NCBI GenBank assembly: GCA_023415335.1
Contig: JAEZLD010000167.1
Span: forward strand, 1 to 28,228
Direction: 5' to 3'
Length of the DNA stretch: 28,228 nt
DNA from: Bacillota bacterium
Lineage (GTDB): Bacteria > Bacillota > Clostridia > Clostridiales > Caloramatoraceae
In this document: piece after piece, positions 1 through 8,161 of the stretch
Layout of the letters: every line of letters begins with the position of its first letter
Position numbering within the stretch: the first letter of the stretch is position 1
The notes under the pieces: generated by a model
Seen by the model: only the letters and a program-made list of their open reading frames with translations
What the model was told of the DNA's origin: nothing
Databases searched by the model: none
Made by a program: the position numbers and the translations under genes

Positions 1-14
1 CTATGCTGGATAAT

Positions 15-41
15 AACCTGTCCGTTGTTAGACAGGTTTTT
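15..41 (+). terminator. Intrinsic terminator of a gene upstream of the window
   Basis: AACCTGTC at 15-22 pairs with GACAGGTT at 31-38 around an 8-nt loop, and a T tract follows. On the + strand this is a normal rho-independent terminator. It implies a + strand gene ending just before or within the first 14 bases; a TAA at 11-13 could be its stop, but too little is present to name it. Confidence 0.65.
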
Positions 42-142
42 GAACTTCTTTTATTGTTAACCCTTATTTCATTATTGTTATAGCACTTTATATTGTTAAA
101 TTATTGTCACTATTAACTTATATAAACCCTTTTCCTTCATCA

Positions 143-171
143 TTGCATAAAGGCTCAATATAGCATATACT
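143..171 (+). promoter_or_regulatory. Sigma-A type promoter of the YaiI-family gene
   Basis: A TTGCAT -35 box (143-148) is separated by 17 bp from a TATACT -10 box (166-171). Transcription would start near 178, leaving a 5' UTR of about 25 nt that contains the GAGAGAGG ribosome binding site. Seen by motif and spacing only. Confidence 0.5.
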
Positions 172-205
172 TATAGTTGATAACCTGAGAGAGGTTGATT
201 GTAGC

Positions 206-661
206 ATGAAGATACTTGTGGATGCAGATGCATGTCCTGTTAAGGGCATAATTGTAAGAACTGCAAAACAGCTTGATATACCGGTTATAATGTTCATAGA
301 CACAAGCCATATACTAGATGACGGATATTCTGAGGTGGTAATGGTGGATAAAGGAAAGGATTCTGCAGACATTGCCTTGGCTAACAGAGCTGCCAAGGGT
401 GATGTGGTAGTAACCCAGGACTTTGGCGTTGCAGCAATGGCATTGTCCAAAAATGCCTATGCCCTGAATCAAAATGGACTGGTATTTACCCAGGACAACA
501 TAGACAGGCTGCTTTTTGAAAGACATCTATCCCAGAAGGTTCGCCACGCAGGAGGGAAAACCACTAACCCCAGGAAAAGGACCAGATACGATGACCAGCG
601 TTTTGATAAGGCCTTAAAAAGAGTAATTGAGCAGGCAATGGATGAAAATAGTAATATATAA
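206..661 (+). CDS. YaiI/YqxD family protein (UPF0178, DUF188)
   Basis: This 151-residue soluble protein opens with MKILVDADACPVK, the hallmark of the DUF188/UPF0178 family. The aspartate pair in the DADACP segment and the later VTQDFGVA and GGKTTNPRKRT stretches resemble the acidic core of PIN-like nucleases, but the molecular role of the family is unproven. Length is normal for the family. The ATG is preceded by GAGAGAGG about 11 nt upstream. It has its own promoter and its own terminator, so it is a single-gene unit between a terminated upstream gene and the cyclophilin gene. Family assignment is secure; function is not. Confidence 0.9.
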   Translation: MKILVDADACPVKGIIVRTAKQLDIPVIMFIDTSHILDDGYSEVVMVDKGKDSADIALANRAAKGDVVVTQDFGVAAMALSKNAYALNQNGLVFTQDNIDRLLFERHLSQKVRHAGGKTTNPRKRTRYDDQRFDKALKRVIEQAMDENSNI

Positions 662-662
662 C

Positions 663-695
663 CCTTCAGAAGCTTTAATATTCTGGAGGTTTTTT
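663..695 (+). terminator. Terminator of the YaiI-family gene
   Basis: CCTTCAGAA (663-671) pairs with TTCTGGAGG (681-689) through 9 pairs, one of them G-U, around a 9-nt loop, followed by six Ts. It starts two bases after the stop codon. Confidence 0.85.
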
Positions 696-723
696 GTATA
701 TTAGCGGCTAAATCTGTTATAAT
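694..723 (+). promoter_or_regulatory. Probable promoter of the cyclophilin gene
   Basis: A perfect TATAAT -10 box lies at 718-723. A weak TTGTAT -35 box lies 18 bp upstream and overlaps the T tract of the preceding terminator. The -10 is convincing, the -35 is not. Confidence 0.45.
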
Positions 724-753
724 ACATTTATACTAAATATTAGGAGTGATAAT

Positions 754-1278
754 ATGGATAAAAATCCAGTGGTAACCATGGAGCTGGAAAACGGAGGAGT
801 AATGAAAATAGAGCTCTATCCCGATATAGCCCCCAACACAGTAAGGAATTTCATATCCCTTGTAAGCAAGGGTTTCTATGATGGACTTATATTCCACAGA
901 GTAATCCCAGGCTTTATGATACAAGGCGGAGACCCAGATGGAACAGGTATGGGCGGTCCCGGCTATTCCATAAAGGGAGAATTTAAAGCCAATGGCTTTA
1001 AGAATGAACTGAAGCATGAAAAGGGAGTCATCTCCATGGCAAGGGCAGCCAGCCCTAACTCAGCAGGCAGCCAGTTCTTCATAATGGTTGAAAAGGCACC
1101 TCACCTTGATGGCCAGTATGCAGCCTTTGGAAAGGTTACAGAGGGCATAGAATATGCTGATAAAATAGTAGCTACCCCAAGGAACTACAATGACAGGCCT
1201 AATACACCACAGATTATGAAAAAGGTTACTGTAGACACCTTTGGCGTAAACTATGGTGAAGTTGAAAAGGTTAAATAG
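754..1278 (+). CDS. Cyclophilin-type peptidyl-prolyl cis-trans isomerase
   Basis: The 174-residue protein is a single cyclophilin domain with no signal peptide, so it is expected to be a cytoplasmic prolyl isomerase acting on folding proteins. Visible family motifs are FHRVIPGFMIQGGDP (catalytic arginine in FHR), NSAGSQFFIM and LDGQYAAFGKV, all in the usual order. Length matches short bacterial PpiB-like enzymes. The start is set by AGGAG seven bases before the ATG. It is converging with the aminopeptidase gene, and a repeat-type hairpin element lies between them. Confidence 0.95.
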   Translation: MDKNPVVTMELENGGVMKIELYPDIAPNTVRNFISLVSKGFYDGLIFHRVIPGFMIQGGDPDGTGMGGPGYSIKGEFKANGFKNELKHEKGVISMARAASPNSAGSQFFIMVEKAPHLDGQYAAFGKVTEGIEYADKIVATPRNYNDRPNTPQIMKKVTVDTFGVNYGEVEKVK

Positions 1279-1289
1279 GTTAAATCACA

Positions 1290-1337
1290 GGGCGGGCTCA
1301 GGAAAGCATCCTGAATGGATGCTTTCCGCCCCTACAC
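1290..1337. repeat. Intergenic GC-rich hairpin repeat, copy A
   Basis: GGGCGG at 1290-1295 faces CCGCCC near 1326-1332, and inside it GGAAAGCATCC (1301-1311) is exactly complementary to GGATGCTTTCC (1317-1327) around the loop TGAAT. The block ends in CCCCTACAC. A second copy at 15165-15211 shares the same layout, with compensatory differences in the stem. It lies between the convergent cyclophilin and aminopeptidase genes. Confidence 0.8.
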
Positions 1338-1367
1338 ACATCAACTGGTTGCCACAGCATAACAAAA

Positions 1368-1410
1368 GGCCATCGCATAATGATTTTTCAACCGCTAATG
1401 CAATAGCCCC
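1368..1410 (-). terminator. Terminator of the Xaa-Pro aminopeptidase gene
   Basis: Read on the minus strand, GGCTATTGCATT pairs with the segment ending ATGCGATGGCC using two G-U pairs, followed by TTTTGTT. It starts within about 10 nt of the pepP stop codon. The distal arm resembles the terminator arm of the DEAD-box helicase gene at 15282-15319. Confidence 0.6.
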
Positions 1411-1418
1411 ACAGGTTT

Positions 1419-2663
1419 CTATCTGTTCTTCATGAACTCTTCTATCTCTTCAACTGTCTTTATAATATCCTTTGAAAGCACCTCACAGCCGTCATCAGTT
1501 ATGAGTATGTCATCCTCTATCCTGACTCCTATTCCCCACTCAGGTATATATAAGCCTGGTTCATCTGTATAAACCGTACCAGCCTCAAGAGCCGTCCTTC
1601 CATCCTTAACATCATGGGTATCAAGTCCAAGAGGATGTCCTATGCTATGGAAATAGTATTTTTTAAGCTCGCTGTCCTCTTTTATAAGCCCAAGCTCCTT
1701 GCAGCCATCAGCCAGCACCCTTTGAGCTGCAGCTTCAAGCTGGAACTTGGTAACCCCTGCCTTGGCAGTCTCTATTACCACCTCATTAGCTTTAAGGACT
1801 ATGTTGTAAACCTGCTTCTGCCTGTCAGTAAACCTACCGCTTACAGGGAAGGTTCTTGTAATATCAGCCTTATAATATTTGTATTCAGCTCCCAGGTCAC
1901 AGAGGATAAGGTCGCTCTCTCCACACCTTGAGGTGTTGGAGGAATAATGAAGCACTGTTCCATTTATTCCGGCTGCCGCTATGGTCTTAAACGCAAAGTC
2001 CCTCACCCCATTAGCAGTTAATGTCTGGTTGAACCAGGATTCTATTTCATATTCCATCATTCCTGGGCGTGCATGCTCCATCATGCTGTATATTCCCATA
2101 CGGGTTATATCTATAGCCTTTCTCATGAGCTCAACCTCTTCAGGGGATTTAAGTCCTCTGAGGTGGCATATCCTTCCGTATACGTTCTTTATAGCAACTG
2201 AAGGGTATCTCTTTTTAACATCAGCTGCAAACTCCTGAGGATATGTAGTTAAATCCCCCCAATTATCCCTTTCCAAATCCAGGTATATGTTTTCAATATC
2301 TGTATGGTTTATGAAAAAGTTAATCCTGTTTTCAAAGTTATCCAAATACCTTATGTCCTCAATACCACTTATTTCCTTTGCCTCTTCAGGCTTTATCTTC
2401 TCCCCGTACCATCTTGCAAAAACAGGATCTGACTTCTCTATAAACAGTATTTCCTCAGTAATGCCATTGGTCTTTGTCAATACAAGTATAGGGTTTTCAC
2501 AGTCTATACCAGTAAGATAGTAAAAGTTCCTGTTAGGAGTAAATGGATAGTTCTCATCAGCCGACTTTTTAGGCGCCCTACCCGCAAAAACTATCACAGC
2601 TGAGTTGTCTTCAATGGAAGCTATAAGCTTCCTTCTGTTTTCATTAAAGAACTCCTTGTTCAT
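1419..2663 (-). CDS. pepP: Xaa-Pro aminopeptidase (aminopeptidase P, M24B)
   Basis: A 414-residue cytoplasmic metalloprotease that removes N-terminal residues preceding proline. The first ~120 residues form the aminopeptidase P N-terminal domain (FAGRAPKKSADENYPF, NFYYLTG). The creatinase-like catalytic domain follows, with all five expected metal ligands visible: two aspartates in CDLGAEYKYYKADITRTF, the histidine of HSIGHPLGLDTHD, and glutamates in DEPGLYIPEWG and VRIEDDILIT. The ATG has GGGAGGGTG just upstream. It lies downstream of hom on the same strand, with a terminator-like hairpin between them and too little room for a separate promoter, so readthrough from hom may contribute to its expression. 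Confidence 0.95.
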   Translation of the reverse strand: MNKEFFNENRRKLIASIEDNSAVIVFAGRAPKKSADENYPFTPNRNFYYLTGIDCENPILVLTKTNGITEEILFIEKSDPVFARWYGEKIKPEEAKEISGIEDIRYLDNFENRINFFINHTDIENIYLDLERDNWGDLTTYPQEFAADVKKRYPSVAIKNVYGRICHLRGLKSPEEVELMRKAIDITRMGIYSMMEHARPGMMEYEIESWFNQTLTANGVRDFAFKTIAAAGINGTVLHYSSNTSRCGESDLILCDLGAEYKYYKADITRTFPVSGRFTDRQKQVYNIVLKANEVVIETAKAGVTKFQLEAAAQRVLADGCKELGLIKEDSELKKYYFHSIGHPLGLDTHDVKDGRTALEAGTVYTDEPGLYIPEWGIGVRIEDDILITDDGCEVLSKDIIKTVEEIEEFMKNR

Positions 2664-2680
2664 AATTACACCCTCCCATT

Positions 2681-2721
2681 AGTAAAATAAAATACGGCCC
2701 ACATCTAGTGTAAACCGTATT
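2681..2721 (-). terminator. Terminator or attenuating hairpin between hom and pepP
   Basis: On the minus strand AATACGG (2715-2721) pairs with CCGTATT (2691-2697), and inner CAC/GTG and G-U pairs lengthen the stem. TTTATTTTACT follows. It is placed 19 nt after the hom stop codon and before pepP. Confidence 0.6.
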
Positions 2722-2739
2722 CAAATTATTTTCAATTAA

Positions 2740-3750
2740 TTATTGTCTGTATATGTTTATAATATCCTTCAAGGCTGATGCAGCCGCTGCCCTTGGGTTA
2801 GATGCTCCGCCCATAACTGCAACCTTACCCATTATATCAGTTTCAAAAACTACTCCCTTTTCTGTTCCGTTTATGCAATAGAGCATACTCTCCGGACCTA
2901 TCTCCTGTGGGCACACCTCAGCCTTAATACCATTATCCTCCTGATATGCCCTCGCAAGAAGTCTTATTTTCCTGCCGCTGTCCTCTGCACTTTTTACGTC
3001 CTCCAAGGTTACGTTTTCTATGCCCTGCAGCTTCACATCCTCTATTGAAATTTCTCCCTCCATGAAGCTGTTGGCCAGTATTACAAGCTTGATTGCGGAA
3101 TCAATGCCTTTTACGTCATTGCTGCTGTCAGGCTCTGCAATACCATTTTTCTTTGCCTGCTCCAGTGCAGATGCAAAGTCCTGCTTACAGTTATGCATAC
3201 AGGATAGTATATAACTGGTGGTACCGTTAAGCACACCCTCAATAGACTTTACTCTGCAGCCTGCAAGGCTATAATACCCTATATCCACTGTAGGAAGAGC
3301 GGCAGCAGCAGCCCCGCTGTATTTTACCTTTACCTTCTTTAAGGCAGCCAGCTCCATTATCCTTCTATAGCAGGTGGTCAATGCTGTTTTGGATATGAGT
3401 ACAGCATCCATCCCCTGGTTTATAGCTTTTATCACATTATCACTAGAGGATCCCTCTCCCGAGGTAGCATCTACATACACATCCCCTGACATGACAGTGC
3501 CTGACATAAGCTTTATGCCACTTTTTGCAGCATAGCTCTTTATAGCTTCAGACCCCCTGCCGCACCCTAGCAGCTCCTTCATGTTGATGCAGCCAGGTGT
3601 AGCCATAGCTGATGCTGATTTTGCCGATACGCATGCAATTTCAAGCTCCAGGTTGTACTTCTGCTGTATATATAGCTTCTTCTCCATAAGGAGCCTTACA
3701 AACTCATACCCAACATTTCCATACCCGCATAGTACTATCTGTTTTTTCAT
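2740..3750 (-). CDS. hom: Homoserine dehydrogenase, short form without ACT domain
   Basis: The 336-residue enzyme catalyses NAD(P)-dependent reduction of aspartate semialdehyde to homoserine, on the path to threonine and methionine. The N-terminal Rossmann motif GYGNVG begins at residue 9. The family core VLNGTTSYIL is present, followed by AEPDSSNDVKGIDSAIKL, which carries the glutamate, aspartate and lysine of the catalytic centre. Many homoserine dehydrogenases have about 430 residues with a C-terminal ACT regulatory domain; this one stops after the catalytic domain, so threonine feedback through ACT is not expected. Other threonine-pathway genes (thrB, thrC, lysC) are not in the window. 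Confidence 0.93.
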   Translation of the reverse strand: MKKQIVLCGYGNVGYEFVRLLMEKKLYIQQKYNLELEIACVSAKSASAMATPGCINMKELLGCGRGSEAIKSYAAKSGIKLMSGTVMSGDVYVDATSGEGSSSDNVIKAINQGMDAVLISKTALTTCYRRIMELAALKKVKVKYSGAAAAALPTVDIGYYSLAGCRVKSIEGVLNGTTSYILSCMHNCKQDFASALEQAKKNGIAEPDSSNDVKGIDSAIKLVILANSFMEGEISIEDVKLQGIENVTLEDVKSAEDSGRKIRLLARAYQEDNGIKAEVCPQEIGPESMLYCINGTEKGVVFETDIMGKVAVMGGASNPRAAAASALKDIINIYRQ

Positions 3751-3818
3751 AATCCTCTCTCTTTCGTATTTATCATAAATTATACTCTTACCTGGTTTTT
3801 TTCCTTATATATCTTTCC

Positions 3819-3846
3819 ATTATAATATATCCTATATTTTTTGTAA
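3819..3846 (-). promoter_or_regulatory. Probable promoter of hom
   Basis: On the minus strand TTACAA (3841-3846) and TATAAT (3819-3824) are separated by 16 bp. The 5' UTR would be about 60 nt. No T-box, SAM or other riboswitch is evident there. Confidence 0.5.
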
Positions 3847-3901
3847 CTATTAACTTATTCAGGTCAGAATCAACTTATGCTCCTTATCGGTTTCCAGTGA
3901 C

Positions 3902-5719
3902 TTAGAACAAGGTGCTCAATGATTCTTGTGTAAGGAGTACCACCTCCCAATTCCCCTCAGAGTTCTTCTTAAGCACCAGCTTGTAAAGCTTACTTGCTCC
4001 ATCCTGGGTAGCTGTCAGATAGGACTTGCAATAGCCGGCGGAGGCTATGTCAGTTGCCAGATTCTCCCCATTTTTGCTCCAGAACTGAAGCTGGCCTATC
4101 TGTATATCAGCATCCTTAAGCATCCTCTCCAAAAGAACCCCTTCTTTTATCTGCTTCACATAATTTTCAATAAATAGCCTTACCTTATCTATATCCTGCT
4201 CTGTGGGGAAGGTACTAAAGCCTGTTACATACCATATGCCACTTTGCTTAATTAGCTCAAGAGACAGGTCTATAGATGTTTCAAGGCCAGAGGAATTATT
4301 AGCTGTTCCATTAATATAGGCTGATGCCCTTTCATAGCCATCACTGGTGTATTTTTTATAGCTTTTAAGGTACAGCTCCGTATCAAACTCTATACCTACA
4401 ATCTCAATATTCTCCTTTATTGCCTCATACTGCTGCTCAATATCCAGTTTGGCTGACTGTGTAGGTGAATTTGTATTTACAAAACAGGCATCTATTTCTG
4501 ATTGGGTTACACTCCTCATGTTGTGTATTCTCAGCCATATATTTGTAGCACTTCTGATGGTACTGAATAAAGCCTCATCTTCTCTTATGCTGCCACCCCC
4601 GGCTTTTAAGCTGCTAATAAGTGAGTTGTTCCTAAAATCTATCTTCTCCCAGGAGATCCCACCAATCCAGCCATATGCCCCATCAGGGGAAAGTGTAAAC
4701 ACAGGCCCTGAAACCTCCATAGAAGCTATATCCTTTCCCTCACGGTTTGCAATGTGTAGTATATAATCATTTTTATCCAGATTGCTGTTTGATTCAATAT
4801 AGGCAATGTTGCCTCCATATACGAATTTAGCATCATAAATAAACCTATTGGTTAAGGTATTCCTTACCCCCATATCATTTACATCAGGATAATAATATAG
4901 CCCTGCTCCTGTTGAGCCAATATAGGCCATCTGGTTCTCATAGGAATCCCTGAATCTTCCGCTATCACCCTTATACACTACATTCCCACTACTGTTTACA
5001 ATAAGCATACTGTAAGCAAGGCTTCCGGTGGTAGCCATGGAGGTGGCATAACGGTATTCATCGTTCAAAATTCCTCTATAATAAATATTCTCCTTTGCCT
5101 CATATGAATAAAGTACCTTATTCAAATCCAGATAATATATGTTACCATTTATAATGTTTGGGTGCTCTGTATAAATCCTGTCTCCCTCCGGAGACCACCC
5201 AAAGTAGGTAACAGAATCATTGGAGGTTTCACCTTCAAACATAAACTTATTATTAGCATTGTCATATATCCTTATCTCCTCACCTCCGCAGAACCCTACC
5301 ACTGTGCCCTTGGAATTCCATTTTGCCATACTTATAAAGCAGATATTCCTGCACAGAACCCTTGTCTCAAAGGTTTCCATATCAAGCCTTATGAGATTTA
5401 TGCGAGCAGACTCATTGCCTATGAGCATTGTGTCGTCTCTAGGCTGCTCATCACACCTTTCAGCAAGAAAAACCGAAGATCCATCGGGGGACACAGTAAC
5501 CACTGCATAATCCTCATATTCTTGGGGTATCTTTTCATAATTAATATTTACAAACCGGTTTATTCCTTCCACGTCTAGCTTATTGCTTACAGCGTTTATG
5601 CTGCTTTGTATCTTGGATGACCCCTTTACAACCACAATTTCATTATCCTTTATTGAGGATGAGGCACAGGATGAAAAAAGCATGCATACAAACAGTATAG
5701 CCATATTATATATTTTCAT
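3902..5719 (-). CDS. Putative lipoprotein with propeller-like repeats, in a two-component operon
   Basis: A 605-residue protein I cannot name. It opens with a hydrophobic signal ending in LFSSC (Cys18), a plausible lipobox, so it is probably anchored outside the membrane. The middle carries repeated strand patterns such as TVSPDGSSVFLAER, FGWSPEGDRIYTE and TLSPDGAYGWIGG, typical of TolB/WD40-like beta-propellers. The last ~170 residues look like one or two NTF2-like or lipoprotein folds. The start at 5719 is preferred over an in-frame GTG at 5728, because AGGAG lies 8 nt before the ATG but only 2 nt before the GTG. It follows the histidine kinase gene by 76 nt on the same strand, so a role in sensing for that kinase is a fair inference. 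Confidence 0.7.
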   Translation of the reverse strand: MKIYNMAILFVCMLFSSCASSSIKDNEIVVVKGSSKIQSSINAVSNKLDVEGINRFVNINYEKIPQEYEDYAVVTVSPDGSSVFLAERCDEQPRDDTMLIGNESARINLIRLDMETFETRVLCRNICFISMAKWNSKGTVVGFCGGEEIRIYDNANNKFMFEGETSNDSVTYFGWSPEGDRIYTEHPNIINGNIYYLDLNKVLYSYEAKENIYYRGILNDEYRYATSMATTGSLAYSMLIVNSSGNVVYKGDSGRFRDSYENQMAYIGSTGAGLYYYPDVNDMGVRNTLTNRFIYDAKFVYGGNIAYIESNSNLDKNDYILHIANREGKDIASMEVSGPVFTLSPDGAYGWIGGISWEKIDFRNNSLISSLKAGGGSIREDEALFSTIRSATNIWLRIHNMRSVTQSEIDACFVNTNSPTQSAKLDIEQQYEAIKENIEIVGIEFDTELYLKSYKKYTSDGYERASAYINGTANNSSGLETSIDLSLELIKQSGIWYVTGFSTFPTEQDIDKVRLFIENYVKQIKEGVLLERMLKDADIQIGQLQFWSKNGENLATDIASAGYCKSYLTATQDGASKLYKLVLKKNSEGNWEVVLLTQESLSTLF

Positions 5720-5795
5720 AGATTTCACTCCTATTAATTATAATGAAACATGTTCTGGCATCGGAACCCTATAACTCATTTAGCCTCCGTAATAA

Positions 5796-7193
5796 TCAAA
5801 ACTCTATGGTTACAGTAGTGCCCTTACCTACCTGGCTTTCTATTTTCATTGTTGCCCCATGCTTCTTTACAAACTCACTGCTTATTGCCAGTCCTAAGCC
5901 TGCTCCCCCGTCCTTTCTTGAGCGTGCCCTGTCCACTCTGTAAAAGGGTTCAGTTATTTTCTGTAGCTGCTCCTGGCTTATTCCTTTTCCGGTATCCTCT
6001 ACATACAGGTAGCTTCCCTGTTCGGAATGGCCACAGCCTAAGGTTACCCTGCCTTCACTGCTGCAGGCATTAATGGCATTGTCCGCAAGGTTCATTACCA
6101 CCTGCTTTATAACATCGTAATCTATGCTGGCTACACACTCCTGAAGCTTAAGCTTTAGCTCCACACCCTTGTCCTCTGCCTTTATAATCATTACTCCATT
6201 TACATCCTCCATAAGCTTCCTTATATCGTAACTCCTCCTATCAAGAGGATTTTCCCTGGTAAGTATCATGCTCATCAAATTAGATATCATCCTCTGCATT
6301 CTTATGCCTTCTGAATTTATGTAGCCGATGGATTTGTGGAAGGTTTCCTCTTCATAGGGTATCTGCTGAAGAATGGATGAATAGCCTATAACCGAGGTAA
6401 GGGGAGTCTTAAGCTCATGGGTAAGATTATCTATAAATCGCTGCTTCCTTTGGGCCTCATCTTCCAGAACAAATATCTTGTTTTCCACCTCATCTGCCAT
6501 CATGTTAAACTGTTCTCCAAGCACTCCTATTTCATCACTGCTTGATACCTGTACCCTCTGCTTGAAGTTTCCTGAGGCTATGCTTTTTGCAGCATCTATA
6601 AGCCTGTATACGGGCTGCAGCACCACCTTGGCCATTCCCAGTATGAAGATGGTTACAATGGTGAGTCCTGCAATGGCAGCCTCAAGGAAATAGGTATACA
6701 GCTTGGTGCTCTGTTCGTCTATATAGGTAATATCCTTTACTGTACAAACAATAATCCTGCTGCTATGTACTGAAACCACATTGGTAATATAAAGAAGGTG
6801 CTTTCCCTCTACCTTTCTTAATACATAGTTTCTTCCCTGGGTAAGAGCTGTTTTAAGCTCCTGCCTGTCCCCGTCCATTTTATAAGGAAGGTTTGATGCA
6901 AGAAGATTCCTTCCCTTACTGTATACCTCCATGTAGTTCTCCTGGGTAGCAAACATGTCCACTACAGATGAGGCATAATTTTCAATGTCTGGTCCCTCTC
7001 CGAATAGCTTTTTATTGCTGAGAAGATAAAGTGTAAGCGTCAGGTGGGTGTTCTCCTCCTCATCAAGGCACCTTTGTATCTCCCTGTTCATCATGCTGTT
7101 GAAGGTGCTGGTAATTACTATGGCACCAGTGGCAGCAAGGGTTATAAAATAAACTCCCATACATAAGAGGAGTATCTTCCATTTAAATTTCAC
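5796..7193 (-). CDS. Membrane sensor histidine kinase
   Basis: A 465-residue kinase with the classic layout: transmembrane helix 1 (about 8-30), an extracytoplasmic sensor of about 135 residues, transmembrane helix 2 (about 168-190), HAMP linker (about 190-242), dimerisation domain with phospho-acceptor His259 in NLTHELKTPLTSVIGY, and an ATPase domain with VVMNLADNAINA, VEDTGKGIS and GAGLGLAIS. The cognate regulator gene ends 2 nt before this gene begins, so the two are translated together. The stimulus is unknown. The propeller lipoprotein encoded downstream is a candidate accessory sensor. The overall plan is that of OmpR-partner kinases. Confidence 0.93.
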   Translation of the reverse strand: MKFKWKILLLCMGVYFITLAATGAIVITSTFNSMMNREIQRCLDEEENTHLTLTLYLLSNKKLFGEGPDIENYASSVVDMFATQENYMEVYSKGRNLLASNLPYKMDGDRQELKTALTQGRNYVLRKVEGKHLLYITNVVSVHSSRIIVCTVKDITYIDEQSTKLYTYFLEAAIAGLTIVTIFILGMAKVVLQPVYRLIDAAKSIASGNFKQRVQVSSSDEIGVLGEQFNMMADEVENKIFVLEDEAQRKQRFIDNLTHELKTPLTSVIGYSSILQQIPYEEETFHKSIGYINSEGIRMQRMISNLMSMILTRENPLDRRSYDIRKLMEDVNGVMIIKAEDKGVELKLKLQECVASIDYDVIKQVVMNLADNAINACSSEGRVTLGCGHSEQGSYLYVEDTGKGISQEQLQKITEPFYRVDRARSRKDGGAGLGLAISSEFVKKHGATMKIESQVGKGTTVTIEF

Positions 7194-7195
7194 GG

Positions 7196-7846
7196 CTATA
7201 CCTCCATGCGGTACCCTATTTTATACACAGTAGTTATCTTTTCTGTATGAAGCTTGCTTCTTAACCTTTGGATATGCATGTCTACTGTTCTGGTGTTACC
7301 TTCAAAATCAGTTTCCCAAACCACCTCAAGAAGCTTCTCCCTTGAGAAGGCAACCCCTTTATTTTCCACCAATACCTTAAGCAGCTCAAACTCTTTAAGT
7401 GTAAGGTCTATCTCCTGCTTTCCTTTGTATACCTTTCTCTGGCTTGGAACAATGGTTATATCATCAAATGTCAGTATTTCACTGGGATTGCTTGTCCTTC
7501 TTAGTAACGCCTTTATTCTTGCAATAAGCTCTATACCCTCAAAGGGCTTTGTTATGTAATCGTCTGCCCCAAGGCTGAAGCCCATAACCTTATCCTTAAG
7601 ACTGTCCTTGGCTGTAAGAAGTATTACAGGTATGTTTCTTGAGGTTATCTCTGGAAGCAGATCATAGCCATCAATTTTAGGCAGCATAAGGTCAAGAAGT
7701 ATTAAATCAGGCTTTGAGCTTTTTATCATGTCAAGCCCTTCCTGGCCGTCCATGGCCTGTTCTACACTATAGCCTACCATTGAAAGATTTAACCTTATAA
7801 GCTCAGATATGGCTTCCTCATCTTCTATTACAAGTATTTTAGTCAT
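7196..7846 (-). CDS. OmpR/PhoB-family response regulator
   Basis: A 216-residue regulator. The receiver domain has the acidic pocket VIEDEE, the phospho-acceptor Asp52 in LILLDLMLPKIDGYD, Thr78 in PVILLTAKD, and the lysine of DDYITKPFE. The C-terminal winged helix contains LTLKEFELLKVLVENKG and RTVDMHIQRLRSKL. The ATG follows AGGAGG by about 10 nt. It is the first gene of the regulator-kinase-lipoprotein operon. Two copies of ATTATATAAT in its promoter region could be a site for autoregulation. Confidence 0.95.
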   Translation of the reverse strand: MTKILVIEDEEAISELIRLNLSMVGYSVEQAMDGQEGLDMIKSSKPDLILLDLMLPKIDGYDLLPEITSRNIPVILLTAKDSLKDKVMGFSLGADDYITKPFEGIELIARIKALLRRTSNPSEILTFDDITIVPSQRKVYKGKQEIDLTLKEFELLKVLVENKGVAFSREKLLEVVWETDFEGNTRTVDMHIQRLRSKLHTEKITTVYKIGYRMEV

Positions 7847-7871
7847 ACTATGTTAACCTCCTATCACGGGC

Positions 7872-7912
7872 ATTATATAATGTTAGTAATAACTATAATA
7901 CTATTATATAAT
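7872..7912. promoter_or_regulatory. Paired ATTATATAAT boxes upstream of the response regulator
   Basis: The 10-bp palindrome ATTATATAAT occurs at 7872-7881 and again at 7903-7912, with centres 31 bp apart (about three helical turns). Each contains a TATAAT on the minus strand, but no good -35 box lies at the right distance. This fits an activator-dependent promoter, possibly bound by the regulator itself; AT-rich chance occurrence cannot be excluded. Confidence 0.35.
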
Positions 7913-7977
7913 AAGTTCTCGTTCCAAGTATAGAATAGTAAGACAATTTGCATGATATTACTTTATTATTCATTATC

Positions 7978-8033
7978 ATATTGACATGTATCTATGTGTG
8001 ACATACTATAAATGTATAGATAACTGTCAATAT
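7978..8033 (+). promoter_or_regulatory. Sigma-A promoter inside an inverted repeat, for the CXXC protein gene
   Basis: A perfect TTGACA -35 (7981-7986) and a TACTAT -10 (8004-8009) are 17 bp apart. ATATTGACATGTATCTA (7978-7994) is matched by the inverted arm TAGATAACTGTCAATAT (8017-8033) at 15 of 17 positions. The symmetry centre falls in the -10 box, as expected for an operator where a dimeric repressor would block RNA polymerase. Transcription would begin near 8016 and leave a 5' UTR of about 145 nt. The rest of 7847-8161 shows nothing else definite. Confidence 0.6.
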
Positions 8034-8161
8034 AAAAGATGCAATAGGAGTAATACTGGTTGGATATATGTTCATTGTCCTTCAGTTTTTGCAGACGTGA
8101 TACTCACCCCAGTATAGTAAGTTTAATATGTTATATAAAAATGATTTGGAGGTAGAATTTA

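Noticed and set aside
1253..1435. 60-codon + strand ORF after the cyclophilin gene
   Set aside because: Overlaps the cyclophilin 3' end and translates through the hairpin repeat; no ribosome binding site.
2691..2721. Riboswitch before pepP
   Set aside because: The hairpin between hom and pepP is a simple terminator-like stem without any conserved ligand-binding core.
5162..5578. 138-codon + strand ORF
   Set aside because: Lies entirely antisense within the lipoprotein gene, with no ribosome binding site and no recognisable motif.
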